Positions 21,888 to 29,450 of a stretch of DNA of 34,757 nucleotides are shown one piece after another. The stretch's first letter is position 1, and every line of letters begins with the position of its first letter. The stretch is taken from the NCBI GenBank assembly GCA_002314855.1, contig DCHQ01000005.1:6281-41037 (forward strand), in the 5' to 3' direction. The position numbers and the translations under genes were made by a program. Source of the stretch: Lachnospiraceae bacterium UBA1748 (GTDB lineage Bacteria; Bacillota; Clostridia; Lachnospirales; Lachnospiraceae). A model generated the notes under the pieces. It did no database searches, had not been told where the DNA came from, and was given only the letters and a program-made list of their open reading frames with translations.

Positions 21888-21922
21888 AAAGGACATTTCG
21901 TTACGACGAAATGTCCTTTTTT
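21888..21922 (+). terminator. Terminator with UACG tetraloop
   Basis: A 14-bp stem, same arms as at 18812-18845, here closed by TACG in place of TTCG, and followed by six T. On the minus side the sequence is T-rich too, so it may also serve the convergent gene ending at 22000. A separate 8-bp stem (21951-21958 with 21974-21981) lies between. Confidence 0.88.
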
Positions 21923-21999
21923 ATTAGTAGTTATAAAATCAACACAACCAAACTTGTTTGTCCAACTTGAATGAACAAGTTATGTGCCCTTATATTAGT

Positions 22000-22722
22000 T
22001 TATTTACTAACATTCTTATATCTTAAATCCTTGAACAATAGGAAAAGTCTTCCAATGGCGATGAAGATAAGTACAAGAACTATTATCATGTACGCCACGC
22101 CAATACCAAGAGATGACGAACTCATTGTAGAAAGATCGAATCCGAACCAGCCAACCTCAGCACCAAAATTCAGAAAGTTGTATGGAGCAGACATTCCATG
22201 CTTCCATCTCATACCTGTTGATGCGAGTATCACAATGAATCCAACGTAGAAGAGTGGTGGTATTACTGCGTAGACACTATGTATACCAGTTGACTTGTAG
22301 TTGTAGTCAAAGAGTATGAAATCAACAAGCGCGAGTACTGGAGTAATCATATGTAAACATAGGCTGCCATAATGATTTCCCATATATGATCTTATAAAGC
22401 CTGCATCACTTGTAGGAGCAAGTATACACATATATATAAGCCAGGTAATGCTTATACATAATGTGAAAATAAACTTTGTTATAAAGAACAAATTGTTCTT
22501 AGGGTTTTTAGCACCATCTGTTTTTAGAATAATAACATCGAAAATAAGTGAGGCTATAAGAGCTATCAATATCAGAATATTAGAAAGATTAGTGAAGTAA
22601 GTCATGTCCTGAGGAGCATGGATGCCTACACATAATCCGTAAATACATGAAATGATTGCGATGAGCTTAATTACAAATCCAGCTTTAATGTGGCTTTTCT
22701 TGAGTAAGTATTTACTTTCCAT
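22000..22722 (-). CDS. Pr6Pr-family-like integral membrane protein
   Basis: A 240-residue polytopic membrane protein on the minus strand with about six or seven hydrophobic segments: roughly 14-34, 45-66, 80-101, 120-140, 152-168 and 208-230. The motifs YFTNLSNILI (about 42-51) and HMITPVLALVDFILFD (about 123-138) resemble the Pr6Pr group of predicted six-helix membrane proteins (FAR-17a/AIG1-like), whose function is unknown. AAAGGTAA precedes the ATG at 22722. It converges on lipoprotein C and diverges from the Na/Pi transporter gene. The family call is from memory of motifs. Confidence 0.65.
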   Translation of the reverse strand: MESKYLLKKSHIKAGFVIKLIAIISCIYGLCVGIHAPQDMTYFTNLSNILILIALIASLIFDVIILKTDGAKNPKNNLFFITKFIFTLCISITWLIYMCILAPTSDAGFIRSYMGNHYGSLCLHMITPVLALVDFILFDYNYKSTGIHSVYAVIPPLFYVGFIVILASTGMRWKHGMSAPYNFLNFGAEVGWFGFDLSTMSSSSLGIGVAYMIIVLVLIFIAIGRLFLLFKDLRYKNVSK

Positions 22723-22857
22723 TGTCAGTTACCTTTCAGTATCATATTTAAATAATTCGAGATAAACGATATATGTTTTTAGTAAATAAAGCAAGTAATA
22801 AAGCGAAAATGATTCTTTTTAAAGTCAAAAAATAGTTTATGAAATCTAGAAAATGAA

Positions 22858-22887
22858 TTGTCCTCTCTCTAGAAAAGACTGTATAAT
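22858..22887 (+). promoter_or_regulatory. Promoter of the Na/Pi cotransporter gene
   Basis: TTGTCC (22858-22863), 18 bases, TATAAT (22882-22887), 24 bases before the ATG, which has GAGGAGG in between. The 188-base divergent spacer holds no other recognised element. Confidence 0.6.
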
Positions 22888-22910
22888 GAAATGCAGCGAG
22901 GAGGCGAATT

Positions 22911-24596
22911 ATGAGCACAGTAGATGTTATTACTTCCATACTTAATTTACTTGCAGGAATAGGTATATTTTTAGTGGCCTGTTCAATGATGAGTTCTAAT
23001 CTTGAAACATTAAGCAGTTCCAAGCTTCGAAGTCTGTTTTCTAAGGCAGCAGGCAGTAAGCTTCTTGGAGTTGGTATAGGTACTGTTGGTACCGCAGCAA
23101 TTCAGAGCTCAGGAGCAACCACTGTCATGGTTATCGGTTTCGTTAATGCAGGAATCATGACTTTAGAGCAGGCGGCTACTATTATATATGGTGCCAATAT
23201 TGGTACCACAGTTACTGGTCAGTTAGTTGCATTTGGTATGTCAGGCGGCAGCAGCGTTTCGACAACTGCGATATTTGCAGCTTTTGCAGGTGTTGGTGGT
23301 TTTATATCGATATTTGCGAAGAAAGATATAACCAAGCATGTTGGTGGTATTATTACTGGCTTTGGTATGCTTTTCGCAGCGCTTAGTATGATGAGCAGTT
23401 CTATGAACAGCTTTGCGAAGCTTGATGAAGTTAAAATGTTCCTTGCATCAATTAATAGCGTTATCTTACTTATCATCATTGGTGCAGTTCTTACAGCTAT
23501 TGTTCAGAGTTCTTCAGTAATGACCTCTGTAGCAATCACTATGGTAGTGGCTGGACTTATCACTCTTAATCAGGGTATTTACCTTACTATGGGTTCTAAT
23601 ATTGGTTCATGTGTTGTTGCTATGATTGCTGGACTTACAAGTAGCAAGAATGCTAAGAGAACATCATTAATCCACTTATTATTCAACGTAAGCGGTGTAG
23701 TTATATTTGCCATAATCGGAGTTGTGCTTGACGCAGTCAGCGGTGGAACACTTGGATATGGTGCAATGTTTGGCAAAATATTTGTGGGTTCACCAGAGAT
23801 TCAGCTGGCTATGTTCCATACAGTATTCAATATCACCACAGTTGTTATTATGCTTCCACTTACAGGTTTACTCATAAAGCTCGTAATGAAGATTTCACCA
23901 GATACTGGCAGCGAGGAGAGCAGCGAAGAGTTTAAGCTTCACTTTGTAGATGAGAATATGCTTCGTACACCTCCTATCGCCGTAGCACAGGTTAAGAATG
24001 AGATTATCAATATGTCTAAGCTTGCTATGGATAACTTCAATCGTTCCCTTGGTATTATCAGCAAGATGGATTTTGAAGAAGAGAAGCAGTTCGAAGAGAC
24101 AGAGAAAGAGATTAATTTCATCAATAAGAAACTTGTAAGATTCGTAGTAGAGCTTTCAAGACTTCCTCTTGCAGAGGCTGACTATAAATATCTTTCTACT
24201 ACTTTCCATACAATCAGTGATATCGAGCGTATTGGTGACTATGCTGAGAATATTTTGGAATATGCAAATATTTTGAAAGCAGATGGTCAGGGCTTCTCAA
24301 CTTCTGCTGTTTCCGAGATAGGTTATGTACAGGAGCAGATTAATAAGCTTTATGATAAGACGATGTCAGCATATTCAAGCGGTAGCCAGGAAGAGTACAA
24401 GGAAGCTGAAGCTATTGAGGCTGAGATCGATGTTATTACAGAGAAGATGGGCAAGAATCACATCACAAGACTTAACGAAGGTATCTGTACACCTATAGTA
24501 GGTGCTCAGTATATGTCACTTGCTTCTAATGCAGAGAGAATTGGTGACCATATCTTCAATATATGCAAGGTTATCAAGAAGAGTAGTGTGATTTAG
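22911..24596 (+). CDS. Na/Pi cotransporter family protein with C-terminal PhoU-like domain
   Basis: A sodium-dependent phosphate transporter of the NptA/YjbB type, 561 residues. The membrane part has two inverted repeats with the family hallmark QSS motifs: QSSGATT (65-71), followed by GANIGTT, and QSSSVMTS (198-205), followed by GSNIGSC. From about residue 355 on, a helical PhoU-like domain (KNEIINMSKLAMDNFNRSLG, ISDIERIGDYAENILEYA, NAERIGDHIFNICK) is fused, the usual architecture. GAGGAGG gives a clear start. It stands alone with its own promoter; its stop overlaps the possible GTG of the next gene. It may import or export phosphate; family members have been linked to both. Confidence 0.92.
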   Translation: MSTVDVITSILNLLAGIGIFLVACSMMSSNLETLSSSKLRSLFSKAAGSKLLGVGIGTVGTAAIQSSGATTVMVIGFVNAGIMTLEQAATIIYGANIGTTVTGQLVAFGMSGGSSVSTTAIFAAFAGVGGFISIFAKKDITKHVGGIITGFGMLFAALSMMSSSMNSFAKLDEVKMFLASINSVILLIIIGAVLTAIVQSSSVMTSVAITMVVAGLITLNQGIYLTMGSNIGSCVVAMIAGLTSSKNAKRTSLIHLLFNVSGVVIFAIIGVVLDAVSGGTLGYGAMFGKIFVGSPEIQLAMFHTVFNITTVVIMLPLTGLLIKLVMKISPDTGSEESSEEFKLHFVDENMLRTPPIAVAQVKNEIINMSKLAMDNFNRSLGIISKMDFEEEKQFEETEKEINFINKKLVRFVVELSRLPLAEADYKYLSTTFHTISDIERIGDYAENILEYANILKADGQGFSTSAVSEIGYVQEQINKLYDKTMSAYSSGSQEEYKEAEAIEAEIDVITEKMGKNHITRLNEGICTPIVGAQYMSLASNAERIGDHIFNICKVIKKSSVI

Positions 24597-24616
24597 TGCT
24601 AGGAGCAAAAGAGTTT

Positions 24617-25096
24617 ATGAAGAGTAATATATTGTGTAACAGGAAGTTATTAACATACATCATTACAGTAATATATGCATCTATGATGTGCATTATTCTT
24701 ACAGGATGTGGCAATACGACTATTGATGGAACATGGGTAGAAGTGAAGCAGGTTGATTCAGATGGGGCAGTACGTACAGCAGCAGACCTACCATTTGAAG
24801 AAACATTTGTAATAAGTGGAGATACAGCAACACATACAGTGCATACAAAAGATGGAAGTATCGATGATATAACTGTTTCATATAATGTGAAGAAAATAAG
24901 TGATACGCAGTACTCGTTGTCATTTGGTGAAAGTTATGAATTTGCTACACTTACAATAAAAGGAAAGCAGTTCTCTTTTAGAGCTAATAATGGATTCGAT
25001 GAAGAGACGCTAGCAATGTTAAAAGAGATGAATGCTGATACTTCTGAGTATGAGAATCTTCCAGAGTACACAGATTATTATTTTGAGAAAAAGTAA
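24617..25096 (+). CDS. Putative lipoprotein D
   Basis: A 159-residue lipoprotein with a long N-region before the signal helix: MKSNILCNRKLLTYIITVIY and on to the lipobox LTGC, C31 lipidated. The mature part (GTWVEVKQVD, EETFVISGDTATHTVH, TLTIKGKQFSFR) has the alternating strands of a lipocalin-like small beta barrel, similar in style to lipoprotein B. I use ATG 24617 with AGGAG 11 bases upstream; GTG 24596, overlapping the transporter stop, is an alternative. It is probably co-transcribed with the Na/Pi gene. A terminator follows. Confidence 0.65.
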   Translation: MKSNILCNRKLLTYIITVIYASMMCIILTGCGNTTIDGTWVEVKQVDSDGAVRTAADLPFEETFVISGDTATHTVHTKDGSIDDITVSYNVKKISDTQYSLSFGESYEFATLTIKGKQFSFRANNGFDEETLAMLKEMNADTSEYENLPEYTDYYFEKK

Positions 25097-25156
25097 TAGA
25101 GTGATAAGTGATTTAGAGACAATCAGTATAGAGTTATTTAGTATAAAGTTTTGTGT

Positions 25157-25187
25157 AAAGGATGAGAGTGATCTCATCCTTTTTATT
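25157..25187 (+). terminator. Terminator after lipoprotein D
   Basis: AAAGGATGAGA (25157-25167) pairs with TCTCATCCTTT (25172-25182), GTGA loop, then T. Confidence 0.88.
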
Positions 25188-25248
25188 TTAGGCGATATAT
25201 GATTTAGGTTGTTTGAGATAGTATTGTAAAGTGGTGATTAAAAATATG

Positions 25249-25308
25249 TTGACATATATAGGCAGCCGATATAATATATAGATGTCCGATATATAGATTA
25301 TCGATATA
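25249..25308 (+). promoter_or_regulatory. PadR promoter region with three CGATATA repeats
   Basis: TTGACA (25249-25254) with TAATAT at 17 bases (25272-25277), or TATAAT at 15 (25270-25275). CGATATA occurs at 25267, 25287 and 25302, all in the same direction and overlapping or following the -10. They are candidates for PadR autoregulatory sites; the link is inferred. Confidence 0.55.
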
Positions 25309-25378
25309 ACTAGGGTTTATATATTGGATGTTAATTTATGCATAAAATTATTAAATCAATTTAAATGGAGGTTAGATT

Positions 25379-25708
25379 ATGGCTATTGATAAGACACTGG
25401 TATCTGGAAGTATGACCATGTTATTACTTAAGCTACTGGAAGAAAAAGATATGTATGGCTATGAGATGATAGATACACTTAGAAAGCGCTCAAACAATGT
25501 ATTTGAACTAAAGGCCGGTACATTATATCCATTACTTCATAGTATGGAAGAAAAAGATTTGCTCACAGCATATGAGCAGGATTTTGCAGGCAAGACTAGA
25601 AAGTATTACAGCATCACGAAAGAAGGGAGAGGGATGCTGGAGAGTAAGACAAAGGAGTGGAACGAGTACAAGTCAGCAGTAGTGAATGTACTATCGTTTG
25701 GGGTATAG
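25379..25708 (+). CDS. PadR-family transcriptional regulator
   Basis: A 109-residue winged-helix regulator with the PadR core: MTMLLLKLLEEKDMYGYEMIDTLRKRS (13-39), then FELKAGTLYPLLHSMEEKDLL (43-63), the recognition helix and wing, and GKTRKYYSITKEGRGMLESK (72-91), the usual end of the domain. It lacks the longer C-terminal dimerisation helix of large PadR proteins. TGGAGG precedes the ATG. The next gene starts 3 bases after its stop, a common pairing of PadR with membrane proteins carrying an N-terminal HAAS/permease prefix domain. It probably represses its own operon. Confidence 0.92.
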   Translation: MAIDKTLVSGSMTMLLLKLLEEKDMYGYEMIDTLRKRSNNVFELKAGTLYPLLHSMEEKDLLTAYEQDFAGKTRKYYSITKEGRGMLESKTKEWNEYKSAVVNVLSFGV

Positions 25709-25711
25709 GGC

Positions 25712-27076
25712 ATGGAAGAATATTTAAATAAATTACTATCTCAGATTAGGTGCAAAAAAGCATGGCCATTCTTAGATAGTGAGATAAGGGGACATATCGA
25801 GGACCAGATAGAGGACAATCTGGCTAGTGGTATGGAACCAGAAGAAGCTGAGAAGGCAGCGATAGCTGATATGGGGGATCCTGTGGAAGTAGGAATATCG
25901 CTTGATAAGATTCATAGGCCAAGAATGTCCTGGGGGATAATAGCTCTAGTAGCATTTCTTGGATTGATATCTGTAGTTCTTAGATTCACTATTTACAATA
26001 TGATCATAGAGAGTAGTGCTGATTCAGATAAAATGCGAATGATGTATCGAGAGCTTAAAATGATTGGTATTGCAGATTGGATTAGATGTCTAATTGTCAT
26101 GTGTATAGTATATTTCATCGATTATACGAGGATAGCAAAGTATGCGAGACTTATTGGAGCTGGAATAATAGCTCTTGGATTATATGGTCTCTTTTTCGGT
26201 GAGATGCTGAACGGGACTAGATATACCATAATGTTTTTCGGGGTAATCAGAGCATCCATAGCATCTATATTGATGCTGTATCTTCCTATATATGGAGCGA
26301 TACTGTACAAATATAGAGGTAAAGGAATAGGAGGCCTTTTGGCTGCGATAGCATGGATGATAGTTCCGCTATTCGTAGTTAGGTCACTACCTAATCTAAG
26401 CCAGACACTTCTTATGTTTGTATGCATGATGATACAACTTACGATAGCTGTTAAAAAGAAATGGTATAAGGTACCTGTTAAGAGAACTATAGCTGCGCTA
26501 TGGGGTGTGATGTTAGTTCTGCCGATTATAAGTATGATTGGTCTCTATTCTCTTCATATGATGAAGCCATATCAGGAAGCAAGAGTGAATGCGTTCCTTG
26601 AGGGCGATATGAATATTATGAATACTTTTAGAGATATGAACAGTGATATTCAGCTTCTTGGGAAGAGTAATGTTGATTTGATGAGCGATTCATTTGATTC
26701 AACCAACACAGTTTTAACTGGTGACTTTTCTATAATTGTAGTGCTTCATATGTATGGTGCGCTGGCTGGGATGATTGTTATCGTTGCATTAACATCATTA
26801 GTCGTATACATTTTTTCTTCGGTGCTTAGACAGAAGAATGAGGTAGGACTTGTGATGGGATGTGGATGTGGCATCATTATTTTGTCCAATATGCTACTCA
26901 ACTTACTGACTGTATTTGGCGTTTTTCCACCTACAGCATCATTTTTACCATTTATATCTACGGGTAATAGCAATATGATGGTGTGCTATATGTTAGTTGG
27001 TATAGTGCTTAGCATATATAGATATAAGGATATTTATCCAAGACATATACGCGTAGCGCAGAAAAGGACTAATTAA
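25712..27076 (+). CDS. HAAS/permease-prefix domain fused to an FtsW/RodA/SpoVE (SEDS)-like domain
   Basis: A 454-residue membrane protein. Residues 1-70 form a soluble helical HAAS/permease-prefix-1 domain (LDSEIRGHIEDQIEDNLASG, then EEAEKAAIADMGDPVEVG). Residues 73-440 have about ten membrane helices and SEDS features: MMKPYQEARVNAFLEG (283-298), like the KPYQ-x-R-x-x-x-FL-P motif of FtsW/RodA; D338 in LTGDFSIIVVLHMYGALAG, at the position of the catalytic aspartate of the TDFIF-type motif; and FGVFPPTASFLPFISTGNSNMM (402-423), matching the ITG-x-x-LPF-x-SYGGS motif in altered form. SEDS proteins polymerise peptidoglycan glycan strands; here that activity is a possibility, not shown. It is translationally coupled to PadR. 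Confidence 0.75.
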   Translation: MEEYLNKLLSQIRCKKAWPFLDSEIRGHIEDQIEDNLASGMEPEEAEKAAIADMGDPVEVGISLDKIHRPRMSWGIIALVAFLGLISVVLRFTIYNMIIESSADSDKMRMMYRELKMIGIADWIRCLIVMCIVYFIDYTRIAKYARLIGAGIIALGLYGLFFGEMLNGTRYTIMFFGVIRASIASILMLYLPIYGAILYKYRGKGIGGLLAAIAWMIVPLFVVRSLPNLSQTLLMFVCMMIQLTIAVKKKWYKVPVKRTIAALWGVMLVLPIISMIGLYSLHMMKPYQEARVNAFLEGDMNIMNTFRDMNSDIQLLGKSNVDLMSDSFDSTNTVLTGDFSIIVVLHMYGALAGMIVIVALTSLVVYIFSSVLRQKNEVGLVMGCGCGIIILSNMLLNLLTVFGVFPPTASFLPFISTGNSNMMVCYMLVGIVLSIYRYKDIYPRHIRVAQKRTN

Positions 27077-27115
27077 CGACAGAACCTTTTGCGTGATTGT
27101 ATACCAGCAGTATAC

Positions 27116-27144
27116 TTGACATGCATATTTATATTTGTTATATT
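27116..27144 (+). promoter_or_regulatory. Sigma-A promoter upstream of hisD
   Basis: A perfect TTGACA (27116-27121), 17 bases, TATATT (27139-27144). Transcription would start near 27151, ahead of the terminator at 27178-27217. Confidence 0.75.
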
Positions 27145-27177
27145 TCATCATGATAGTAGACGATATGTCTGATCCAC

Positions 27178-27217
27178 GCTTGTCAGGGAAAATTACCTTG
27201 GCAAGCTTTTTGTTTTT
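27178..27217 (+). terminator. Terminator inside the hisD leader
   Basis: GCTTGTCAGGG (27178-27188) pairs with CCTTGGCAAGC (27196-27206) with two G-U, followed by a long T-run. It lies between the promoter and hisD, so it either attenuates hisD or ends a short transcript of about 65 nt. A downstream segment (27231-27241, AAAACAAGCTT) can pair with the AAGCTT...GTTTT part of the terminator tail, an alternative fold. Confidence 0.7.
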
Positions 27218-27266
27218 ATAGCGAGGACGGAAAACAAGCTTTTATATATACGAAAGGAGCGACCAC

Positions 27267-28526
27267 ATGAAGTTTTACAAAGAGGCCAAAGAGGCCAAAG
27301 AAGTACGTGACGCTGAAGCAACCAAAGCAGTAGCCGATATTATTCTCGGTGTTAGGCAGCAGGGCGATCAGTATCTTAAGGATTTAGCTAAGAAGTTTGA
27401 TAATGCTGATCTTACCAATATTCGAGTTACAAAAGAGGAAATTGCCAAGGCATACAGCCTCATTGATGACAAAGTAGTAGAAAGCTTTAAGAAGGCAGCA
27501 GCACAGCTTAGCTTTTATGCTAAGGAGCAGCTTAACTGTATTAAGCCTCTTAATGTACAGAGCCCTATCGATGGAGTAGAACTTGGACACAGATTAATTC
27601 CTGTTGACGCAGCAGGTCTTTATGTACCAGGTGGACGTTTTCCACTTCCAAGTACAGCTCTTATGCTAGCTCTTCCAGCTAAGATTGCAGGAGTAAAGAG
27701 AGTAATCGCTTGTTCTCCAGCCAATAAAGAGTATGGTATGATTCACCCAGCAACATTAGTTGCTCTTGATATAGCAGGTGTTGATGAAATATATACAGTA
27801 GGTGGTGCTCAGGCAGTAGCTGCTATGGCCTATGGTACAGAGTCTATCGGCAAGGTTGATCTTATTGCAGGACCAGGTAACAGATATGTTACAGAAGCTA
27901 AGCGTCAGGTAATGGGAACAGTAGGTATCGATTCACTTGCAGGTCCTAGTGAGGTGCTTATCGTATCTGATGAGACTGCTAATCCAACATATATCGCCAT
28001 CGACCTTCTTGCTCAGAGCGAGCACGATGCATTTGCTAAGTCAACATGGGTAACAACAGATGACACAAAGATTCAGGCAGTGCTTGATGAAATGGATAGA
28101 TTAAGCAAGGAGCTTTCAACAGGTGAAGCTGCTATGAAGAGCTTCGAGGATAATGGAACTATTATCATTGCTGATAATATGGACGAGATGGCTGACATCG
28201 CCAATGATGAAGCACCAGAACACCTTGAGGTACACACCAAGGATCCTAAGGCTTACAGCGAGAAGCTTTATCAGTATGGTTCATTATTTATTGGTGAGAA
28301 TGCAACTGTTGCACTTGGAGATTACTGCTCAGGTACAAACCACACTCTTCCTACAATGAAGAATGCTAAGTTCTCCAATGGTGTATGGGTAGGAACTTTC
28401 CTTAAGACTTCATTTACTCAGTACATTACTAAGGAAGGATTAATTAATCTTTCTGATACATGCATGACAATGGCTCACACAGAAGGACTTGCAGCACACG
28501 AGATGAGTGTAAGAATAAGATTATAG
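27267..28526 (+). CDS. hisD: Histidinol dehydrogenase
   Basis: HisD carries out the last two oxidations of histidine synthesis, histidinol to histidine, with NAD and zinc. The 419-residue protein has LYVPGGRFPLPSTALMLALPAKIAGV (the nucleotide-fold region), VGGAQAVAAMAYGTESI, the family signature LIAGPGNRYVTEAKR, SLAGPSEVLIVSD, AQSEHDAF, and the catalytic Glu-His pair in DEAPEHLEV near 315-320, plus SGTNHTLPT. The length is near the usual 425-435. AAAGGAG lies 9 bases before the ATG. No other his gene is in the window, so hisD is separate from the rest of the pathway here. The leader with promoter and terminator suggests regulated expression. Confidence 0.95.
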   Translation: MKFYKEAKEAKEVRDAEATKAVADIILGVRQQGDQYLKDLAKKFDNADLTNIRVTKEEIAKAYSLIDDKVVESFKKAAAQLSFYAKEQLNCIKPLNVQSPIDGVELGHRLIPVDAAGLYVPGGRFPLPSTALMLALPAKIAGVKRVIACSPANKEYGMIHPATLVALDIAGVDEIYTVGGAQAVAAMAYGTESIGKVDLIAGPGNRYVTEAKRQVMGTVGIDSLAGPSEVLIVSDETANPTYIAIDLLAQSEHDAFAKSTWVTTDDTKIQAVLDEMDRLSKELSTGEAAMKSFEDNGTIIIADNMDEMADIANDEAPEHLEVHTKDPKAYSEKLYQYGSLFIGENATVALGDYCSGTNHTLPTMKNAKFSNGVWVGTFLKTSFTQYITKEGLINLSDTCMTMAHTEGLAAHEMSVRIRL

Positions 28527-28533
28527 TTTGTAG

Positions 28534-28568
28534 AAAAATCCTTATCGCAAATGATAAGGATTTTTTTT
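28534..28568 (+). terminator. Terminator after hisD
   Basis: AAAAATCCTTATC pairs with GATAAGGATTTTT around a GCAAAT loop (28534-28565), with eight T at the end. Confidence 0.9.
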
Positions 28569-28706
28569 GAGTTTATGCTAACAAAAGGACAAAATATGAT
28601 AATTAATATATCAAGATAATATGAGTATATTTCGCGATAATTGTGATAGAATACCCTCTGTTTGAGTTATCATTATTCGTTATCAGTATAATGAAAGAGG
28701 TAATTT

Positions 28707-29384
28707 ATGAATCGTACAATAAAAAGAATATGTATGACAACCTTTGGTGTTATCATTTGTGCAGTTAGTGTAGGCATTTTCAAAATAGCAGCGCTTGGAG
28801 TTGATCCATTCCAGTCACTTATGGCAGGACTTGATAAGCTTATACCAATACAGTTTGGAACATTATACGTTATTGTTAATGCAATCCTGTTAATATTTGC
28901 TCTTGTAGCTGACTATCACTATATTGGTATAGCAACCTTTATTAATCTGTTTTTACTTGGATATATTACACAGTGGACATATGAGTTCCTTCAAAAATTC
29001 ATTGTGGAGCCAGAGATGTGGGTTCGCGTGGCATGTCTTCTTATAGCAATTGTAATAATTTGTTTTGGTTCCGCATTCTATATGACATCTAATCTTGGTG
29101 TTTCGACATATGATGCTGTAGCACTTATTATTACTAATACATGGATGATTGGTAAGTTCCAGTATATCCGTATTATTACAGATGTTATCTGTGTTATTGC
29201 TGGCGGCGCCATATTTGTTCTTGGCGGTGGAGAGATCAAGGATATCCCAACAATTATCGGCGTTGGTACTATTATCACAGCCTTCTTTATGGGACCACTT
29301 ATTACCTTCTTTAATAACAAATTTGCAATCCCATTTCTTAATGGCAAGGAGTCTCCTGAAAGCAAACAGGATACAGCCAACTAA
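28707..29384 (+). CDS. YczE/YyaS/YitT-type integral membrane protein
   Basis: A 225-residue membrane protein with about five or six helices: roughly 8-28, 48-68, 72-92, 106-128, 150-174 and 180-202. The features ALGVDPFQSLMAGL (about 29-42), TSNLGVSTYDAVALIITN (127-144) and RIITDVICVIAGGAIF (154-169) match the YczE/YyaS group of uncharacterised membrane proteins, where two G-V/S-x-x-D motifs recur in the two halves as an internal duplication. GAGGTAA lies 7 bases before the ATG. A possible promoter TTGAGT (28662)-19-TATAAT (28687) is weak. The function is unknown. It is followed by the alpha-glycosidase gene after 66 bases. Confidence 0.75.
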   Translation: MNRTIKRICMTTFGVIICAVSVGIFKIAALGVDPFQSLMAGLDKLIPIQFGTLYVIVNAILLIFALVADYHYIGIATFINLFLLGYITQWTYEFLQKFIVEPEMWVRVACLLIAIVIICFGSAFYMTSNLGVSTYDAVALIITNTWMIGKFQYIRIITDVICVIAGGAIFVLGGGEIKDIPTIIGVGTIITAFFMGPLITFFNNKFAIPFLNGKESPESKQDTAN

Positions 29385-29385
29385 C

Positions 29386-29449
29386 TTGTGAATATAACCT
29401 CTTTATGGTAAAATATCAGCTAGGATATTAAGTATCATAAAGAGGTTAT
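29386..29449 (+). promoter_or_regulatory. Glycosidase promoter bracketed by a perfect 14-bp inverted repeat
   Basis: TTGTGA (29386-29391), 17 bases, TAAAAT (29409-29414). The arm ATAACCTCTTTATG (29394-29407) fills the promoter spacer; its exact complement CATAAAGAGGTTAT (29436-29449) covers the ribosome binding site AGAGG just before the ATG. The inner AATATC/GATATT adds a second pairing. Transcripts from this promoter start near 29421 and lack the first arm, leaving the RBS free; read-through transcripts from upstream would fold and hide it. Alternatively the two arms, 42 bp apart, are sites for a repressor. Confidence 0.7.
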
Positions 29450-29450
29450 T

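Noticed and set aside
21971..22249. Plus-strand frame over the 3' end of the Pr6Pr-like gene
   Set aside because: It is antisense to a clear membrane protein gene and lacks a ribosome binding site.
25239..25272. GCCGATAT upstream of padR as a sigma-28 promoter
   Set aside because: The nearest TAAA is 22 bases away, outside the 14-16 range, and a good sigma-A promoter overlaps.
27150..27221. Possible 23-residue leader peptide before hisD
   Set aside because: No ribosome binding site, no run of His codons, and it reads through the terminator T-run; probably chance.
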